Source: Bradyrhizobium sp. SSBR45G | GTDB taxonomy: Bacteria > Pseudomonadota > Alphaproteobacteria > Rhizobiales > Xanthobacteraceae | Length of the DNA: 64,000 nucleotides | NCBI RefSeq assembly: GCF_030159255.1 | Contig: NZ_BSCT01000004.1 | Span: 124,001-188,000 of the forward strand | Direction of reading: 5' to 3' | Shown: positions 1-10,611 of the stretch, piece by piece | Layout of the letters: every line of letters starts with the position of its first letter | How positions within the stretch are numbered: the stretch's first letter is position 1 | Notes under the pieces: generated by a model | What the model saw: only the letters and a program-made list of their open reading frames with translations | Databases searched by the model: none | Told to the model about the DNA's origin: nothing | Position numbers and translations under genes: made by a program

Positions 1-54
1 GCCGCACTTGCAGAGACGGGATGGAATCCATTCACCGGCGCGATCGTGCCCTGA
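1..54 (+). CDS. C-terminal tail of a six-hairpin-glycosidase-like protein (gene begins before the window)
   Basis: The first 17 codons read in frame to a TGA and end in GWNPFTGAIVP. The complete protein at 1807-3024 ends in GWNPFTGARVP, so this is very probably the end of a tandem paralogue of that gene. Only the tail is visible and its function is inferred from the paralogue. The 280 bases that follow, up to the membrane fusion gene, hold no further gene that I can support. Confidence 0.6.
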   Translation, partial: AALAETGWNPFTGAIVP

Positions 55-334
55 GGCGCGGTCCGGTGCGCCGATCCGTCGAGGCGGCCGAATCCGTTGA
101 AGATGAACGGAGCCGCTGGCCCTCGAGTGAGGATTGCACATGGCGCGCAAGCGAAAACCTCGCTACCGCACCGCAACATAATGTGACCGCGCGCGCGGGC
201 AAACATCGGCTCCGGCTTGAAACGATGGGCGCGCGATCCGGTTGCGGTTGAACCATCGAAACTGGAGCCTGGAACTCCGGATCAGCTGAGGAAGCGTCTT
301 TCGGGGCGTGACAACCCAAACCGAAAGAGACCCG

Positions 335-1810
335 ATGACCGATCGCTTCGATGACGGTTTCAAGCCCGCCGCCGTACCACCTCCTGCCGCTCAGCCAAGA
401 GCGGTGCGTCCTCGCCATCCGGTGATCCTGCGCGCCTCCGCCATCGGCGTCGCCGGCATCCTGTCGGCGCTGATGCTGACCGCCGTGGTGCCGCCGATCG
501 TGGCCGACCAGTCCGATCGCGCGGTCGTCGATGCGCCGGTGATGCTGCTGACGTCGCCGATCGCAGGCCAGGTCGAGGCGCTCGCGGCGCGGCCGGGCGG
601 CGAGGTCCGCTCCGGCGATCGCCTCGCGGAGATCACCAATCCGCGGCTCGACCGAGCTACGCTGATCTCGCTGCAGGAGAAGGCCGGCGACGCGCGCCAG
701 AGGCTCGACGCCACGCGCGCCAAGCGTGAGTCCGATGTCGCCTATGTGGCCTCGCTCGATCGGGAGATCGCGAGCCAGGCCGGCCAGTTGAAAGCGCAAC
801 TGCAGTCGCAGATCGAGGAGCTGCGCGCCCGCGTCGCGCAATCCAACGCGATGAGCAGCGAGAAGAGGGCCATCGTCGACCGCCAGAACCGCATGGTCGC
901 GCGCGATGCCGCCAGCTCCGAGATGCTGAAGCCGACCGAGCAGCAATACGCGGCGGCGCTGCACGACACCGACGCGCAGACCGCCAAGCTGAACCAGAAG
1001 CTGGCGCAGCTGAAGGCGCTCGATGCCGGCATCTATGTCGGCGAGGATCTCGTTGCGCTCAACATGCTCGGCCAGAAGCGCCGTGACATCGACCTCGACG
1101 CACGGCGAATGGAGATCGAGGAGAAGCAGCAATCGGCGATGCTCGACGATCTCGAAGGCTTGCTCAAATCCGAGAGCGCCCGGCTGGCCCGGCTCGCGGC
1201 AGCCGACGTGCTCTCGCCAGGGTCCGGCAAGGTGCTCGCCGTCGGCGCCGAGACCGGACGCCAAGTCAGCGCCGGCGATACGATCGCCTCCGTGGTCGAT
1301 TGCGACAAGCGTTTCGTCGTCGCGATCTTCTCCTATCGCCAGGGTGAATCGATGAAGCCCGGCACCAAGGTCCGGATCGAGGGCGGCGGTTATCACAGCG
1401 GCACGGTCAGCGCCGTGCTGCCGAAAACCAGCGACAAGGTCGACGAGCGTTTCGCCGTGCCGTTTCCGCAGACGGAGCGGCGCGAGCTGTATGTGATGAT
1501 CGCGCCGGACGCGGCGTCCGAGACGCCTGCGGCGCAGCCGGCGTCAGCGGCGACGCCGGCCTGCACGGTGGGGCAGTGGGTGACGGTCACCCGCGACAAC
1601 GGCATCGTGCCGTCGATGTCGGTGACATGGCGGCGGCTCGGCCATCTCGTGGCGTCGCTAACAAATTTCGATCCGGCCGAGCCTGACGCGGCCACTCGGA
1701 AAGAAGGCGTCGCCAAGCTCGACTCCGCCTTGCGCTCACAGCCGGCGGCTGCTCTGCCTGAGCTGGACGAGCATTGGTTGCCGGCGGCGCGCGCGGTGTC
1801 GGCGCAATGA
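335..1810 (+). CDS. HlyD-type membrane fusion protein
   Basis: A periplasmic adaptor anchored in the inner membrane. From the chosen ATG there is a proline-rich cytoplasmic tail, one membrane segment at about residues 33-53 (VILRASAIGVAGILSALMLT), a first lipoyl-like half (TSPIAGQVEALAARPGGEV), a long helical hairpin rich in Lys, Gln and Glu at about 110-285, and the second half (SPGSGKVLAVGAETGRQV). ATG 335 is preferred over the upstream in-frame GTG 308 because a GAAAGAGA motif lies just ahead of it. It overlaps the next gene by ATGA and sits in an operon with a secreted glycosidase-like protein and a GT2 synthase, so export or assembly of an exopolysaccharide is the likely role. Its substrate cannot be read from the sequence. 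Confidence 0.8.
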   Translation: MTDRFDDGFKPAAVPPPAAQPRAVRPRHPVILRASAIGVAGILSALMLTAVVPPIVADQSDRAVVDAPVMLLTSPIAGQVEALAARPGGEVRSGDRLAEITNPRLDRATLISLQEKAGDARQRLDATRAKRESDVAYVASLDREIASQAGQLKAQLQSQIEELRARVAQSNAMSSEKRAIVDRQNRMVARDAASSEMLKPTEQQYAAALHDTDAQTAKLNQKLAQLKALDAGIYVGEDLVALNMLGQKRRDIDLDARRMEIEEKQQSAMLDDLEGLLKSESARLARLAAADVLSPGSGKVLAVGAETGRQVSAGDTIASVVDCDKRFVVAIFSYRQGESMKPGTKVRIEGGGYHSGTVSAVLPKTSDKVDERFAVPFPQTERRELYVMIAPDAASETPAAQPASAATPACTVGQWVTVTRDNGIVPSMSVTWRRLGHLVASLTNFDPAEPDAATRKEGVAKLDSALRSQPAAALPELDEHWLPAARAVSAQ

Positions 1811-3024
1811 GGCTCATATCTGCGGTGATCATGGCGATGGCGCTGTTTGGCGTTCCCCCGGCCGCGCGGGCCGACATGTCGTTCTGTCCTGGGCTGATGC
1901 AGGCCGTCGGGCCGAAGCTCGCCGGTCACGGCGCGGCGTTCATCCGCAGCTACGATCCTGGCGTCGACGAAGAGGAGCTGCCGCTCGGCCTCTCCACCAC
2001 GGCGTTCACCTACGACAACGCGCTGGCCGCGATTGCGCTGGTCGCATGCGGTCACGTCAATGACGGGCGCGTGATCGGCAATGCGCTGGTGCATGCAGCC
2101 AGCAACGATCGCACCTTCTATGACGGCCGTCTGCGCAATGCGTATCGTGCCGGTCCGGTCGGTGCCGGCGCCGCGCTGCTGCCTGGCTGGTGGGATCACC
2201 AGAACAATCTCTGGGGCGAGGACCCTGCGCAGGACGGCACCGCGACCGGCAACGTGGCCTGGGCCGCGCTGGCGCTGCTGACCCTGCACCAGGCGACCGG
2301 GGAGGCGGCCTATCTGTCCGGCGCACAGCGGCTGATGGATTGGATCATCACCCATACGAGGAACGGGGCCGCCGGCTTCAGCGGCGGCTTGCATGGTTAT
2401 GATTCGCAGCAGGTGCGCCTGACCTGGATGTCGACCGAGCACAATGCCGATGTCTACGCCGTGGCCTCCTGGCTCTACCGCGTCACCTCGGAGCCGCGCT
2501 ATCAGGACGCCGCGCAGACAGCACGCCGGCTGCTCGATCGCACGTTCCGCGGCGACCACTTCCTGCTCGGCACCAAGCCGGATGGCAGCCTCGCCGATGA
2601 CACTCTGCTCGCGCTCGACGTGCAGCTCTGGCCGTGGATGGCGGTTCCCGATGCACCAGACTGGCGCAAGGCGCTCGGCTTTGCGCAGACGCATCTCGCG
2701 GTCGACAACGGCTTCGACTTCAACGGCGACCGCGACGGCGTCTGGGTCGAGGGCACGGCGCAGGCGGTGCTGGCCTATCGCATGGTCGGCGATCCGGCTT
2801 CGAGCCTTCGGCTGCTGGCAGGCCTGCGCGGCGATCGCACTGAATCGGGACTGCTGAACGCGACGCGCAACGCCCGGCTGACCACGGGCCTGTCGATCGA
2901 TCCGACAGGCGCGACCACCATCCAGGACTTCTTCTACTACAAACGGCCGCATCTGGGCGCCACGGCCTGGGCCGTCCTCGCCGAGACCGGCTGGAATCCG
3001 TTTACCGGCGCGAGGGTGCCCTGA
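1807..3024 (+). CDS. Secreted six-hairpin-glycosidase-like protein
   Basis: About 405 residues with a signal peptide (MRLISAVIMAMALFGVPPAARA) and repeated helical hairpins rich in aromatic and acidic motifs such as LPGWWDHQNNLWGED, TWMSTEHNADVYAVASWLY and DFNGDRDGVWVEGTAQAVLAY. This is the pattern of alpha/alpha-barrel glycosidases and related polysaccharide-processing proteins. The start is ATG 1807, which overlaps the stop of the membrane fusion gene; the reading frame is open further upstream but the signal peptide fits this start. It lies between the fusion protein and the synthase, so a role in trimming or modifying the exported polymer is likely. I cannot assign a GH family or an activity. 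Confidence 0.65.
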   Translation: MRLISAVIMAMALFGVPPAARADMSFCPGLMQAVGPKLAGHGAAFIRSYDPGVDEEELPLGLSTTAFTYDNALAAIALVACGHVNDGRVIGNALVHAASNDRTFYDGRLRNAYRAGPVGAGAALLPGWWDHQNNLWGEDPAQDGTATGNVAWAALALLTLHQATGEAAYLSGAQRLMDWIITHTRNGAAGFSGGLHGYDSQQVRLTWMSTEHNADVYAVASWLYRVTSEPRYQDAAQTARRLLDRTFRGDHFLLGTKPDGSLADDTLLALDVQLWPWMAVPDAPDWRKALGFAQTHLAVDNGFDFNGDRDGVWVEGTAQAVLAYRMVGDPASSLRLLAGLRGDRTESGLLNATRNARLTTGLSIDPTGATTIQDFFYYKRPHLGATAWAVLAETGWNPFTGARVP

Positions 3025-4997
3025 TGTTTCCATCTCCCAGCAATGATGCGTCGGTGCTCTCGACCGATCTCGGCGTGCTGCTCGGGCTGCTCGTCATGGC
3101 CCGGCTGCTCGATCCCACGCGGCTGCGGGATCGGGTCCTGTTCGGTGTCACGGCTGCCTCGTTCCTGCTGATCTACACGCTGTGGCGCTGGCACGACACG
3201 CTGCCGACCTTCGATCTCACCCTGCAGGCCCTGTGGCCGCGGCTGTTCATCACGCTCGAGATCATCGCGATCACATATACGCTGATGTCGATCCTGATCC
3301 TCACCCGCAGCATCGATCGCTCGGGGCAGGCCGATACCGCGCAGCGCGCGCTGGCGGAGCAGGGCGAGCAGCCGGCGGTCGACGTCTTCATCTGCACCTA
3401 TGACGAGCCGATGGAGATCGTCGAGCGCTCGATCCTCGCCGCGCTGGCACTCGATTATGCCAACAAGACCGTCTGGGTGCTCGACGACACCCGCCGCGAC
3501 TGGCTGCGCGCCTTCTGCGATGAGGTCGGCGCCCGCCATCTGACGCGGCCCGACAACAAGGGCGCCAAGGCTGGCAATCTCAACAACGCGCTGACGGTGA
3601 CAGCGCAGCTGTCGAACGCGCCGGTCATCCTGGTGCTCGACGCCGATTTCGCGCCGCGCCGCGACTTCCTGCAGCGTACCGTCGGCCTGTTGCTGTCCGA
3701 GCCCGACATCGCCGTCGTGCAGACGCCGCAATTCTACTACAACCCCGATCCGATCCAGCACAATCTGCTGGCGTCGAGCCACTGGGTCGACGACCAGCGC
3801 TTCTTCTTCGACGTGTTCCAGCCGGCCAAGGACGCCTGGGGCTGCGCGTTCTGCGTCGGCACCTCCTTCGTCGTGCGCCGCGAGCGCTTGGAGGAGATCG
3901 GCGGCTTTCCGCATGCGGCGATTTCGGAGGATCTCAATCTCACCTACACGCTGCTCAAGCGCGGCCACCGCACGGTCTGGCTCAACGAGCCGCTGAGCTT
4001 CGGGCTGTCGGCCGAAGGCGTGCCGGAATACATCACCCAGCGTGCGCGCTGGTGCCTCGGCACGATCCAGGTCGCGCTGCTGCGCGATGGCCCCTTGCGC
4101 AGTCGCGGCTACAGTTTCACGCAGCGCTGGCATTTCCTGCACGGCGTGCTGAACTGGCTGTGCAAGCCGTTCATGGTGCTGCTCCTGATCGCGCCGCCGA
4201 TCTACTGGTTCGCGGGGCTGCCGGCGTTCGAGGCTGATTATCTGTCGTTCCTGCGCTACGGCGTGCCGGCGCTGCTCGGCACCATCATCTACATGGGCTG
4301 GATCTCGCGGTCCAAGACCTTGCCGCTGTTCATGGAGGCGACCCATGCGGTGACCTGCTTTGCGGTGACCGCGACGTTGCTCAGTGCTGCTGTCAGGCCG
4401 TTCGGCCGCCCCTTCAAGGTGACCGACAAGGGCGGCGACCGCTCGCAGCCGCGCGTCCACGGCAGGCTCGCCGCGATCTTCGGTCTGATCGCCGCGAGCT
4501 CGGCGGCGGCCATCGTGTGGGCGTTCGTGTCGCCGAATGCCGCCAGCGAGATCTCGTCGATCGACTTTTTCAACCTGCTCTGGGCCGGCATCGCGATGCT
4601 GATCGCCTTCATCGCGTTCCTCGTCTGCTTCGAGCTGCCGCGGGCCGAGGATCTGTTTCCGAGCGAGGAGGCCGGTTGGCTGGCGAGCGACGGGGAGGTC
4701 GTGCCGTGCCGGCTCGAAGCGCTGTCGCTGTCGTCGGCGCGTGTGGCCGGCCTGCGCCCGGGCATGGCGCGGCAGGGGACCGCGATGCCCATTCATCTCG
4801 AGGGTCTGGGCTGGATCGACGCGTCCGTCGAAGTCATCTCAAGAAAGACCACGCATCTCCGCCTGCAGCCGAGCGAGTCCCAGCGGCGACAGCTGGTCGT
4901 CCGCCTGTTCAGTTCCTCCTGCGGTGTCATCACCGGCCGCGCACGCCTGCGCGGCGCCCTTGCAGGCCTGGCCCGCCGCGGCTTCGTCGGCCGCTGA
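3024..4997 (+). CDS. Cellulose-synthase-like family 2 glycosyltransferase with degenerate PilZ-like tail
   Basis: A 657-residue processive membrane glycosyltransferase. It has N-terminal membrane segments, then a GT2 domain with the D,D,D,QxxRW signature: DDTRRD near residue 155, DADF near 207, SED near 305 and QRARW near 339. Further membrane segments follow, then a C-terminal beta-rich region (about 550-640) resembling a PilZ domain, but without a clear RxxxR motif, so c-di-GMP binding is doubtful. It starts one base into the stop codon of the preceding gene (TGATG), so the two are translationally coupled. Cellulose, curdlan and other beta-glucan synthases share this layout, and the product polymer cannot be decided from sequence alone. 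Confidence 0.8.
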   Translation: MFPSPSNDASVLSTDLGVLLGLLVMARLLDPTRLRDRVLFGVTAASFLLIYTLWRWHDTLPTFDLTLQALWPRLFITLEIIAITYTLMSILILTRSIDRSGQADTAQRALAEQGEQPAVDVFICTYDEPMEIVERSILAALALDYANKTVWVLDDTRRDWLRAFCDEVGARHLTRPDNKGAKAGNLNNALTVTAQLSNAPVILVLDADFAPRRDFLQRTVGLLLSEPDIAVVQTPQFYYNPDPIQHNLLASSHWVDDQRFFFDVFQPAKDAWGCAFCVGTSFVVRRERLEEIGGFPHAAISEDLNLTYTLLKRGHRTVWLNEPLSFGLSAEGVPEYITQRARWCLGTIQVALLRDGPLRSRGYSFTQRWHFLHGVLNWLCKPFMVLLLIAPPIYWFAGLPAFEADYLSFLRYGVPALLGTIIYMGWISRSKTLPLFMEATHAVTCFAVTATLLSAAVRPFGRPFKVTDKGGDRSQPRVHGRLAAIFGLIAASSAAAIVWAFVSPNAASEISSIDFFNLLWAGIAMLIAFIAFLVCFELPRAEDLFPSEEAGWLASDGEVVPCRLEALSLSSARVAGLRPGMARQGTAMPIHLEGLGWIDASVEVISRKTTHLRLQPSESQRRQLVVRLFSSSCGVITGRARLRGALAGLARRGFVGR

Positions 4998-5049
4998 CGG
5001 GTGCACAATCTCCGTGCCGCGGAGGCCGGTGCAGATTTCTATTTACGAA

Positions 5050-5640
5050 TATCGGAAAACATGCTCTATTGCGCGCATCCCGCCTCACTCGGAAGGGGCG
5101 TTGCGCGCGATCGTCACGACACGCGGGGCGGGGAGCAATGGCCGTGGTTTTGCCGCAGCGTATCCTCACGGATGCGCGGACGAACGGTGAGGCTGCGGAC
5201 GTGAAGTCGCAGCGTGCTGACACCCCGACGCTGGTGTCACGTTCGCGACGGCGCTCGAGGCGCCGCGCGGATCATGGTGGCCAACAAGCCCGGCGCACCA
5301 GGCAGACTGCGTATAAGCGTGAAGACCGTCGCGCAGGGAATGCCGGTTGATCGGCTGAACCTGTGGTACCTGCCGCCTGCATTTTCTTCCGCAGGCGGGC
5401 CATGGGCGAGGCCATCGTCCGGCATTCCCTGCGCCCTCCGACTTTGCGAGGGTGAAACGTCGCAGCAGACCTCGGGCATGACCTGCCGCGGGAGGGCGAA
5501 CGTGCGTCTCTTCGGATCGCCGGACGGGTGTCGCGACTGCCGCTGTGGAGCGTCTGGGCACTCGACCAGTTCAGATCGACGGTCGCGTGGCTGGATTGCG
5601 CGAGTGCCGCGCGCACGGACGGCAAAGCTCAGCGAAAGGG
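5050..5640. repeat. Gene-free stretch resembling a dispersed Bradyrhizobiaceae intergenic sequence
   Basis: About 650 bases lie between the GT2 synthase stop and the MFS stop. Every frame gives only arginine/serine-rich translations without family resemblance. The minus-strand translation holds the string KSEGAGNAGRWPRPWPAC, which I recall from many spurious small ORFs in Bradyrhizobium and relatives. That suggests a copy of a dispersed non-coding repeat rather than a gene. The assignment rests on memory of that string, and the ends are approximate. Confidence 0.4.
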
Positions 5641-5648
5641 ACCGGCTA

Positions 5649-7133
5649 TCACAGCCGCTGATCTCGTGCGTCCTGCGTCGTCTCGCTCGCCGACTTCCTG
5701 GCAGCCTTCTCCACGCCCTTCTCGGCGCCCTTGCGGCTGGCGATCGCGTCGACCTTGCGGCCCGAGATTTCGCTGCCGGCATCGTCGGGCATCTGCCAGA
5801 AGAAGAACGACGACAGCGCGGAGGTGATGGCGACGACGATGAAGGCCGGCGCGAACGACGTCGCCGTGAGCTGGCTGGCGCCATGCGCCCACATCGTGGT
5901 CTCCACCGAGAAGGCACCGACCGCAACGCCGGCGGAGATGGCGAGCTGCTGATTGACGCTGGTGAGCGTCGTGGCCCGGCTCATCTGCGCGGTCTCGACC
6001 TCGGCATAGGCGACGGTGTTGATCGCGGTGAACTGCAGCGAGCGGAAGAAGCCGCCGACGAACAGGATGATGACGATCAGCAGCAGCGGCGTGGCCGGCG
6101 TGAACAGCGCGCAGGCGGCGAGGAAGACCGAGCTGACGACGGCGTTGACCGTCATCAGGTGGCGGAAGCCGAAGGCGCGGATCAGGCGCGCGGCCAGTGC
6201 CTTCATGCCCATCGCGCCGGCCGAGGAGCCGAAGGTGACGAGGCCGGACTGGAACGGCGACAGGCCGAAGCCGAGCTGCATCAGCAGCGGCAGCAGGAAC
6301 GGCAGCGCGCCGATGCCGAGCCGGAACATGAAGCCGCCGACGATCGAGGCGCGCAGGGTCGGCAGCCGCAGCAGCGAGAAATCCAGCACCGGCGAATTGG
6401 TCCGCCGGGAGTGCCGGACATAGAGCGTCATCGAGATCGCGCCGATGGCAACGAGGCTCGCGACCACCGACCAGGGCAGCAGATTGAGGCCTGCAACGGA
6501 GAGGCCGAAGGCGAGGCCGGCGAGACCGATGCCGGCGAGCACCATGCCAGTGAGGTCGAACGGCTCGGGATTGTCGGCCTTGATCGGATCGATGAAGCGC
6601 AGCGCCATGATGATGCCGACGATGCCGATCGGGATGTTGATCAGGAAGATCCAGTGCCAGGAGAAATAGGTGGTGATGAAGCCGCCGACCGGCGGGCCGA
6701 TCACCGGTCCGATCAGCGCGGGGATCGTGACCCAGGCCATCGCGCCGACCAGCGCGCTCTTGTCGACGGACCGCAGCAGAACGAGGCGCCCGACCGGCGT
6801 CATCATCGCCCCGCCCATGCCCTGCAGGATGCGCGCGAACACGAAGTTCTCGACCGAATTGGCCAGCGCGCAGCCGATCGAGCCGATCATGAACACGAAG
6901 ACCGCGCTGGAGAACACCCGCCGCGCGCCAAAACGGTCCGCGGTCCAGCCGCTCGCCGGGATGAACACCGCGAGCGACAGCAGATAGGAGGTGATGGCGA
7001 GCTTGAGCGTCAGCGGGCTGGTGCCGATGTCCCTGGCGATCGCCGGCAGCGAGGTCGCGATGACAGTGGAGTCCATGTTCTCCATAAACAGGGCGGTGGC
7101 GACGATCAGCGGGATGATGCGTTGCTTGTTCAT
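5649..7133 (-). CDS. MFS drug exporter, DHA2 (EmrB/QacA) type
   Basis: An inner-membrane proton-driven multidrug exporter, 494 residues from the chosen start. It opens with MNKQRIIPLIVATALFMENM and carries the MFS motif A-like loop GWTADRFGARRVF, the motif C-like stretch PALIGPVIGPPVGGFI typical of antiporters, and many hydrophobic segments. The frame is open 28 codons upstream, but that extension is polar and unlike the family, so the internal ATG whose first base is 7133 was taken. It stands alone between a gene-free stretch and a divergent small gene. The long plus-strand frame opposite it is a shadow. The substrate is unknown. Confidence 0.85.
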   Translation of the reverse strand: MNKQRIIPLIVATALFMENMDSTVIATSLPAIARDIGTSPLTLKLAITSYLLSLAVFIPASGWTADRFGARRVFSSAVFVFMIGSIGCALANSVENFVFARILQGMGGAMMTPVGRLVLLRSVDKSALVGAMAWVTIPALIGPVIGPPVGGFITTYFSWHWIFLINIPIGIVGIIMALRFIDPIKADNPEPFDLTGMVLAGIGLAGLAFGLSVAGLNLLPWSVVASLVAIGAISMTLYVRHSRRTNSPVLDFSLLRLPTLRASIVGGFMFRLGIGALPFLLPLLMQLGFGLSPFQSGLVTFGSSAGAMGMKALAARLIRAFGFRHLMTVNAVVSSVFLAACALFTPATPLLLIVIILFVGGFFRSLQFTAINTVAYAEVETAQMSRATTLTSVNQQLAISAGVAVGAFSVETTMWAHGASQLTATSFAPAFIVVAITSALSSFFFWQMPDDAGSEISGRKVDAIASRKGAEKGVEKAARKSASETTQDARDQRL

Positions 7134-7269
7134 CGGCGAGGGATTCGGGAGAAAGGGGCAGGCGGGCGGGGCGGCTTTATCACCCTGCGACGAAGGAGGC
7201 CATTGCGCTGCTGGCATGGCCCCCTAAATCCAGCGCGACGCTGTCGCGTCCCGTTCTGGAGGTGTGCCG

Positions 7270-7518
7270 ATGATCTATCTGCTCGCTGCCTTGGTGCCGC
7301 CGCTGGGCCTGCTGTTCAACGGCCAGCCCTTCGCGGCGATCTTCAACCTGCTGCTGTGTGTGGTGTGCCTGGTCCTCGGCCTGTTCTTCCACGTGCTGCT
7401 GCTGGTGCCCTCGGCGCACGCCCTGATCGCCGTGCACATGCGGCGCGAGGACCGGCGGCACCGCGAGGTGGTCGACGCCATCAGGCGCTACGGCCCGCCG
7501 CCGGGCGCCTGGCGCTGA
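7270..7518 (+). CDS. Small membrane protein, possibly YqaE/Pmp3-like
   Basis: 82 residues with two hydrophobic stretches (LLAALVPPLGLLF and FNLLLCVVCLVLGLFFHVLLL) and a charged tail (HMRREDRRHREVVDAIRRYG). The N-terminal VPPLGLLF followed by a second membrane helix recalls the Pmp3/YqaE family of stress-related small membrane proteins. The tail is longer than in that family, so the match is tentative. ATG 7270 has GGAGG seven bases upstream and is preferred over GTG 7264. It is divergent from the MFS gene. The roughly 260 bases between this gene and guaB show no feature I can name. Confidence 0.6.
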   Translation: MIYLLAALVPPLGLLFNGQPFAAIFNLLLCVVCLVLGLFFHVLLLVPSAHALIAVHMRREDRRHREVVDAIRRYGPPPGAWR

Positions 7519-7685
7519 CGGCGCGGAACATCTGGTCCGGAATCGCGGCGTTCGGGATGTTTTATGACCCGTTTCGGGTCGGTCAGGGCGCCCCGGCGCC
7601 GTCATTCGCAATTGCGGGAGGACGGCGCATCGGCCCTTTGATTCGTCACAGCCCCATGCTATCGACCCGCGTCAACCCCCACTGA

Positions 7686-9269
<1,584 letters not shown>

Positions 9270-9289
9270 GCGCGACGGAGTTCGCGGCC

Positions 9290-9336
9290 GTCCTTCGAGA
9301 CGCGCGCCCAAGTGGGCGCGCTCCTCAGGACGAGGA
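9290..9336. repeat. Palindromic intergenic element, first unit
   Basis: An imperfect palindrome: GTCCTTCGAGACGCGCGCCC is followed by a mirrored GGGCGCGCTCCTCAGGACGAGG. It follows guaB closely. The form (CATCCTTCGAGACGCGCxxx...GCTCCTCAGGATGAGG) is that of short palindromes scattered between genes in Bradyrhizobium genomes. Transcribed, it would fold and could end guaB transcription. Confidence 0.6.
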
Positions 9337-9360
9337 CTTTTTCTGCGGAGACGCTCTCAA

Positions 9361-9411
9361 CCCTCATGGTGAGGAGCGCCGCCCTTGCGGCGCGTCTCGA
9401 ACCATGAGGCC
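9361..9411. repeat. Palindromic intergenic element, second unit
   Basis: A second palindrome: CCTCATGGTGAGGAGCGCCG is mirrored by CGGCGCGTCTCGAACCATGAGG around CCCTTG. It is related to the unit 25 bases upstream but in reverse order (gaggagcgc and gcgtctcgaa instead of cttcgagacgcgc and gctcctcagga). The two together look like a paired insertion of one dispersed element between guaB and the reductase gene. Confidence 0.6.
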
Positions 9412-9448
9412 CCAACGCTCTCGGTCATAACAAAGAAGAGGAAACACC

Positions 9449-10471
9449 ATGTCCCAAGCCAAGCGCATCGTTCTCGCCGCCCGTCCGGTCGGCGAGCCCA
9501 AGCCGACGGACTTCCGCCTCGAAGACTACGCCGTGCCGACGCCCGGCGCGGGCGAGGTGCTGCTGCGCACGATCTGGCTGTCGCTCGATCCCTACATGCG
9601 CGGCCGCATGAGCGACGGGCCGTCCTATGCCCAGCCGGTGCCGGTCGGCGGCGTCATGGAGGCGGGCACCGTGTGCGAGGTGGTGGCCTCCAACAATTCC
9701 GGCTTCAAGCCCGGCGACATCGTGCTGGCGCGCGCCGGCTGGCAGACGCATGCGATCTCCGACGGCAAGAGCCTCGCCAAGGTCGATCCGAAGCTCGCGC
9801 CGATCTCAACTGCCGTCGGCGTACTCGGCATGCCCGGCATGACCGCCTATACCGGCCTGCTCGACATCGGCCAGCCCAAGGCAGGCGAGACCGTCGTGGT
9901 CGCCGCAGCGTCCGGCGCAGTCGGTTCGGCGGTGGGGCAGATCGCCCGGATCAAGGGCGCCCGCGCCATCGGCATCGCCGGCGGCAAGGACAAATGCGAC
10001 TATGTGAAATCAGAGTTCGGCTTCGACGACTGCCTCGACCATCGCGATCCCGATCTCGCCGCCAAGCTCAAGGAAGCCTGTCCCAAGGGCATCGACGTCT
10101 ATTTCGAGAATGTCGGCGGCCCGGTGTTCGAGGCGGTGTTCCCGCTGTTCAACGCCTTCGCCCGCATGCCCGTCTGCGGCCTGATCGCGCATTACAACGA
10201 CACCCAGTCGGCGGCGCCGAAATGGGCCGGCGCCATGATGCGCAACGTGCTGACCAAGCGGCTCACCATCCGCGGCTTCATCGTCTCCGACTTCGCCAGC
10301 CGCCATGGCGACTTCCTCAAGGACATGTCGGCCTGGGTCCGCGACGGCAAGGTCAAGTACAAGGAGCACGTCACCGAGGGCCTGGAGAACGCGCCCTCGG
10401 CGTTCATGGGCCTGTTGAAGGGCGCCAATTTCGGCAAGCAGCTGGTGCGGGTCGGGCCGGACAAGGCCTGA
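9449..10471 (+). CDS. NADP-dependent MDR oxidoreductase (CurA / prostaglandin-reductase type)
   Basis: A 340-residue zinc-independent medium-chain reductase that saturates activated C=C bonds with NADPH. The N-terminal catalytic half carries SLDPYMRGRMSD, the signature of the leukotriene B4/CurA branch. The Rossmann loop is AAASGAVGSAVGQIARIKGA (about 151-170), followed by GIAGGKDKCDYV, where the Lys contacts the NADP phosphate in related enzymes. The later VYFENVGGPVFEAVFPLF is also typical. Start ATG 9449 has GAGGAA upstream. It appears monocistronic, with palindromic repeats before it and a hairpin after it. The natural substrate is not predictable. Confidence 0.85.
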   Translation: MSQAKRIVLAARPVGEPKPTDFRLEDYAVPTPGAGEVLLRTIWLSLDPYMRGRMSDGPSYAQPVPVGGVMEAGTVCEVVASNNSGFKPGDIVLARAGWQTHAISDGKSLAKVDPKLAPISTAVGVLGMPGMTAYTGLLDIGQPKAGETVVVAAASGAVGSAVGQIARIKGARAIGIAGGKDKCDYVKSEFGFDDCLDHRDPDLAAKLKEACPKGIDVYFENVGGPVFEAVFPLFNAFARMPVCGLIAHYNDTQSAAPKWAGAMMRNVLTKRLTIRGFIVSDFASRHGDFLKDMSAWVRDGKVKYKEHVTEGLENAPSAFMGLLKGANFGKQLVRVGPDKA

Positions 10472-10563
10472 GCCACACTTGATGTGAAAGTTCAGCGGAG
10501 CCGTAAAATCACGGGAACCACGAGGGCTTATCGGGAGTCCTGAGGGAACCGGTTCATCCACCG

Positions 10564-10586
10564 AGGCCCGGCATCACGCCGGGCCT
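10564..10586 (+). terminator. GC-rich hairpin between the reductase and MAPEG genes
   Basis: Perfect arms AGGCCCGGC and GCCGGGCCT around the loop ATCAC. No T-run follows, so it is either a weak intrinsic terminator or an mRNA-stabilising hairpin. It lies about 90 bases after the reductase stop and 26 bases before the MAPEG start. Confidence 0.45.
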
Positions 10587-10611
10587 TCGGCCTTCCCAGG
10601 GGGATTTTCGA

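Noticed and set aside
255..310. EcfG-type promoter (GGAAC...CGTC) before the membrane fusion gene
   Set aside because: The spacing between the two boxes is 19 bases rather than 16-17, and the second box is imperfect.
2937..4796. 619-codon minus-strand frame
   Set aside because: Antisense to the GT2 synthase, low-complexity, no recognisable domain.
5214..7685. Open frame of 823 codons on the plus strand
   Set aside because: Arginine/aspartate-rich with no family pattern, and opposite a clear MFS transporter; a high-GC shadow frame.
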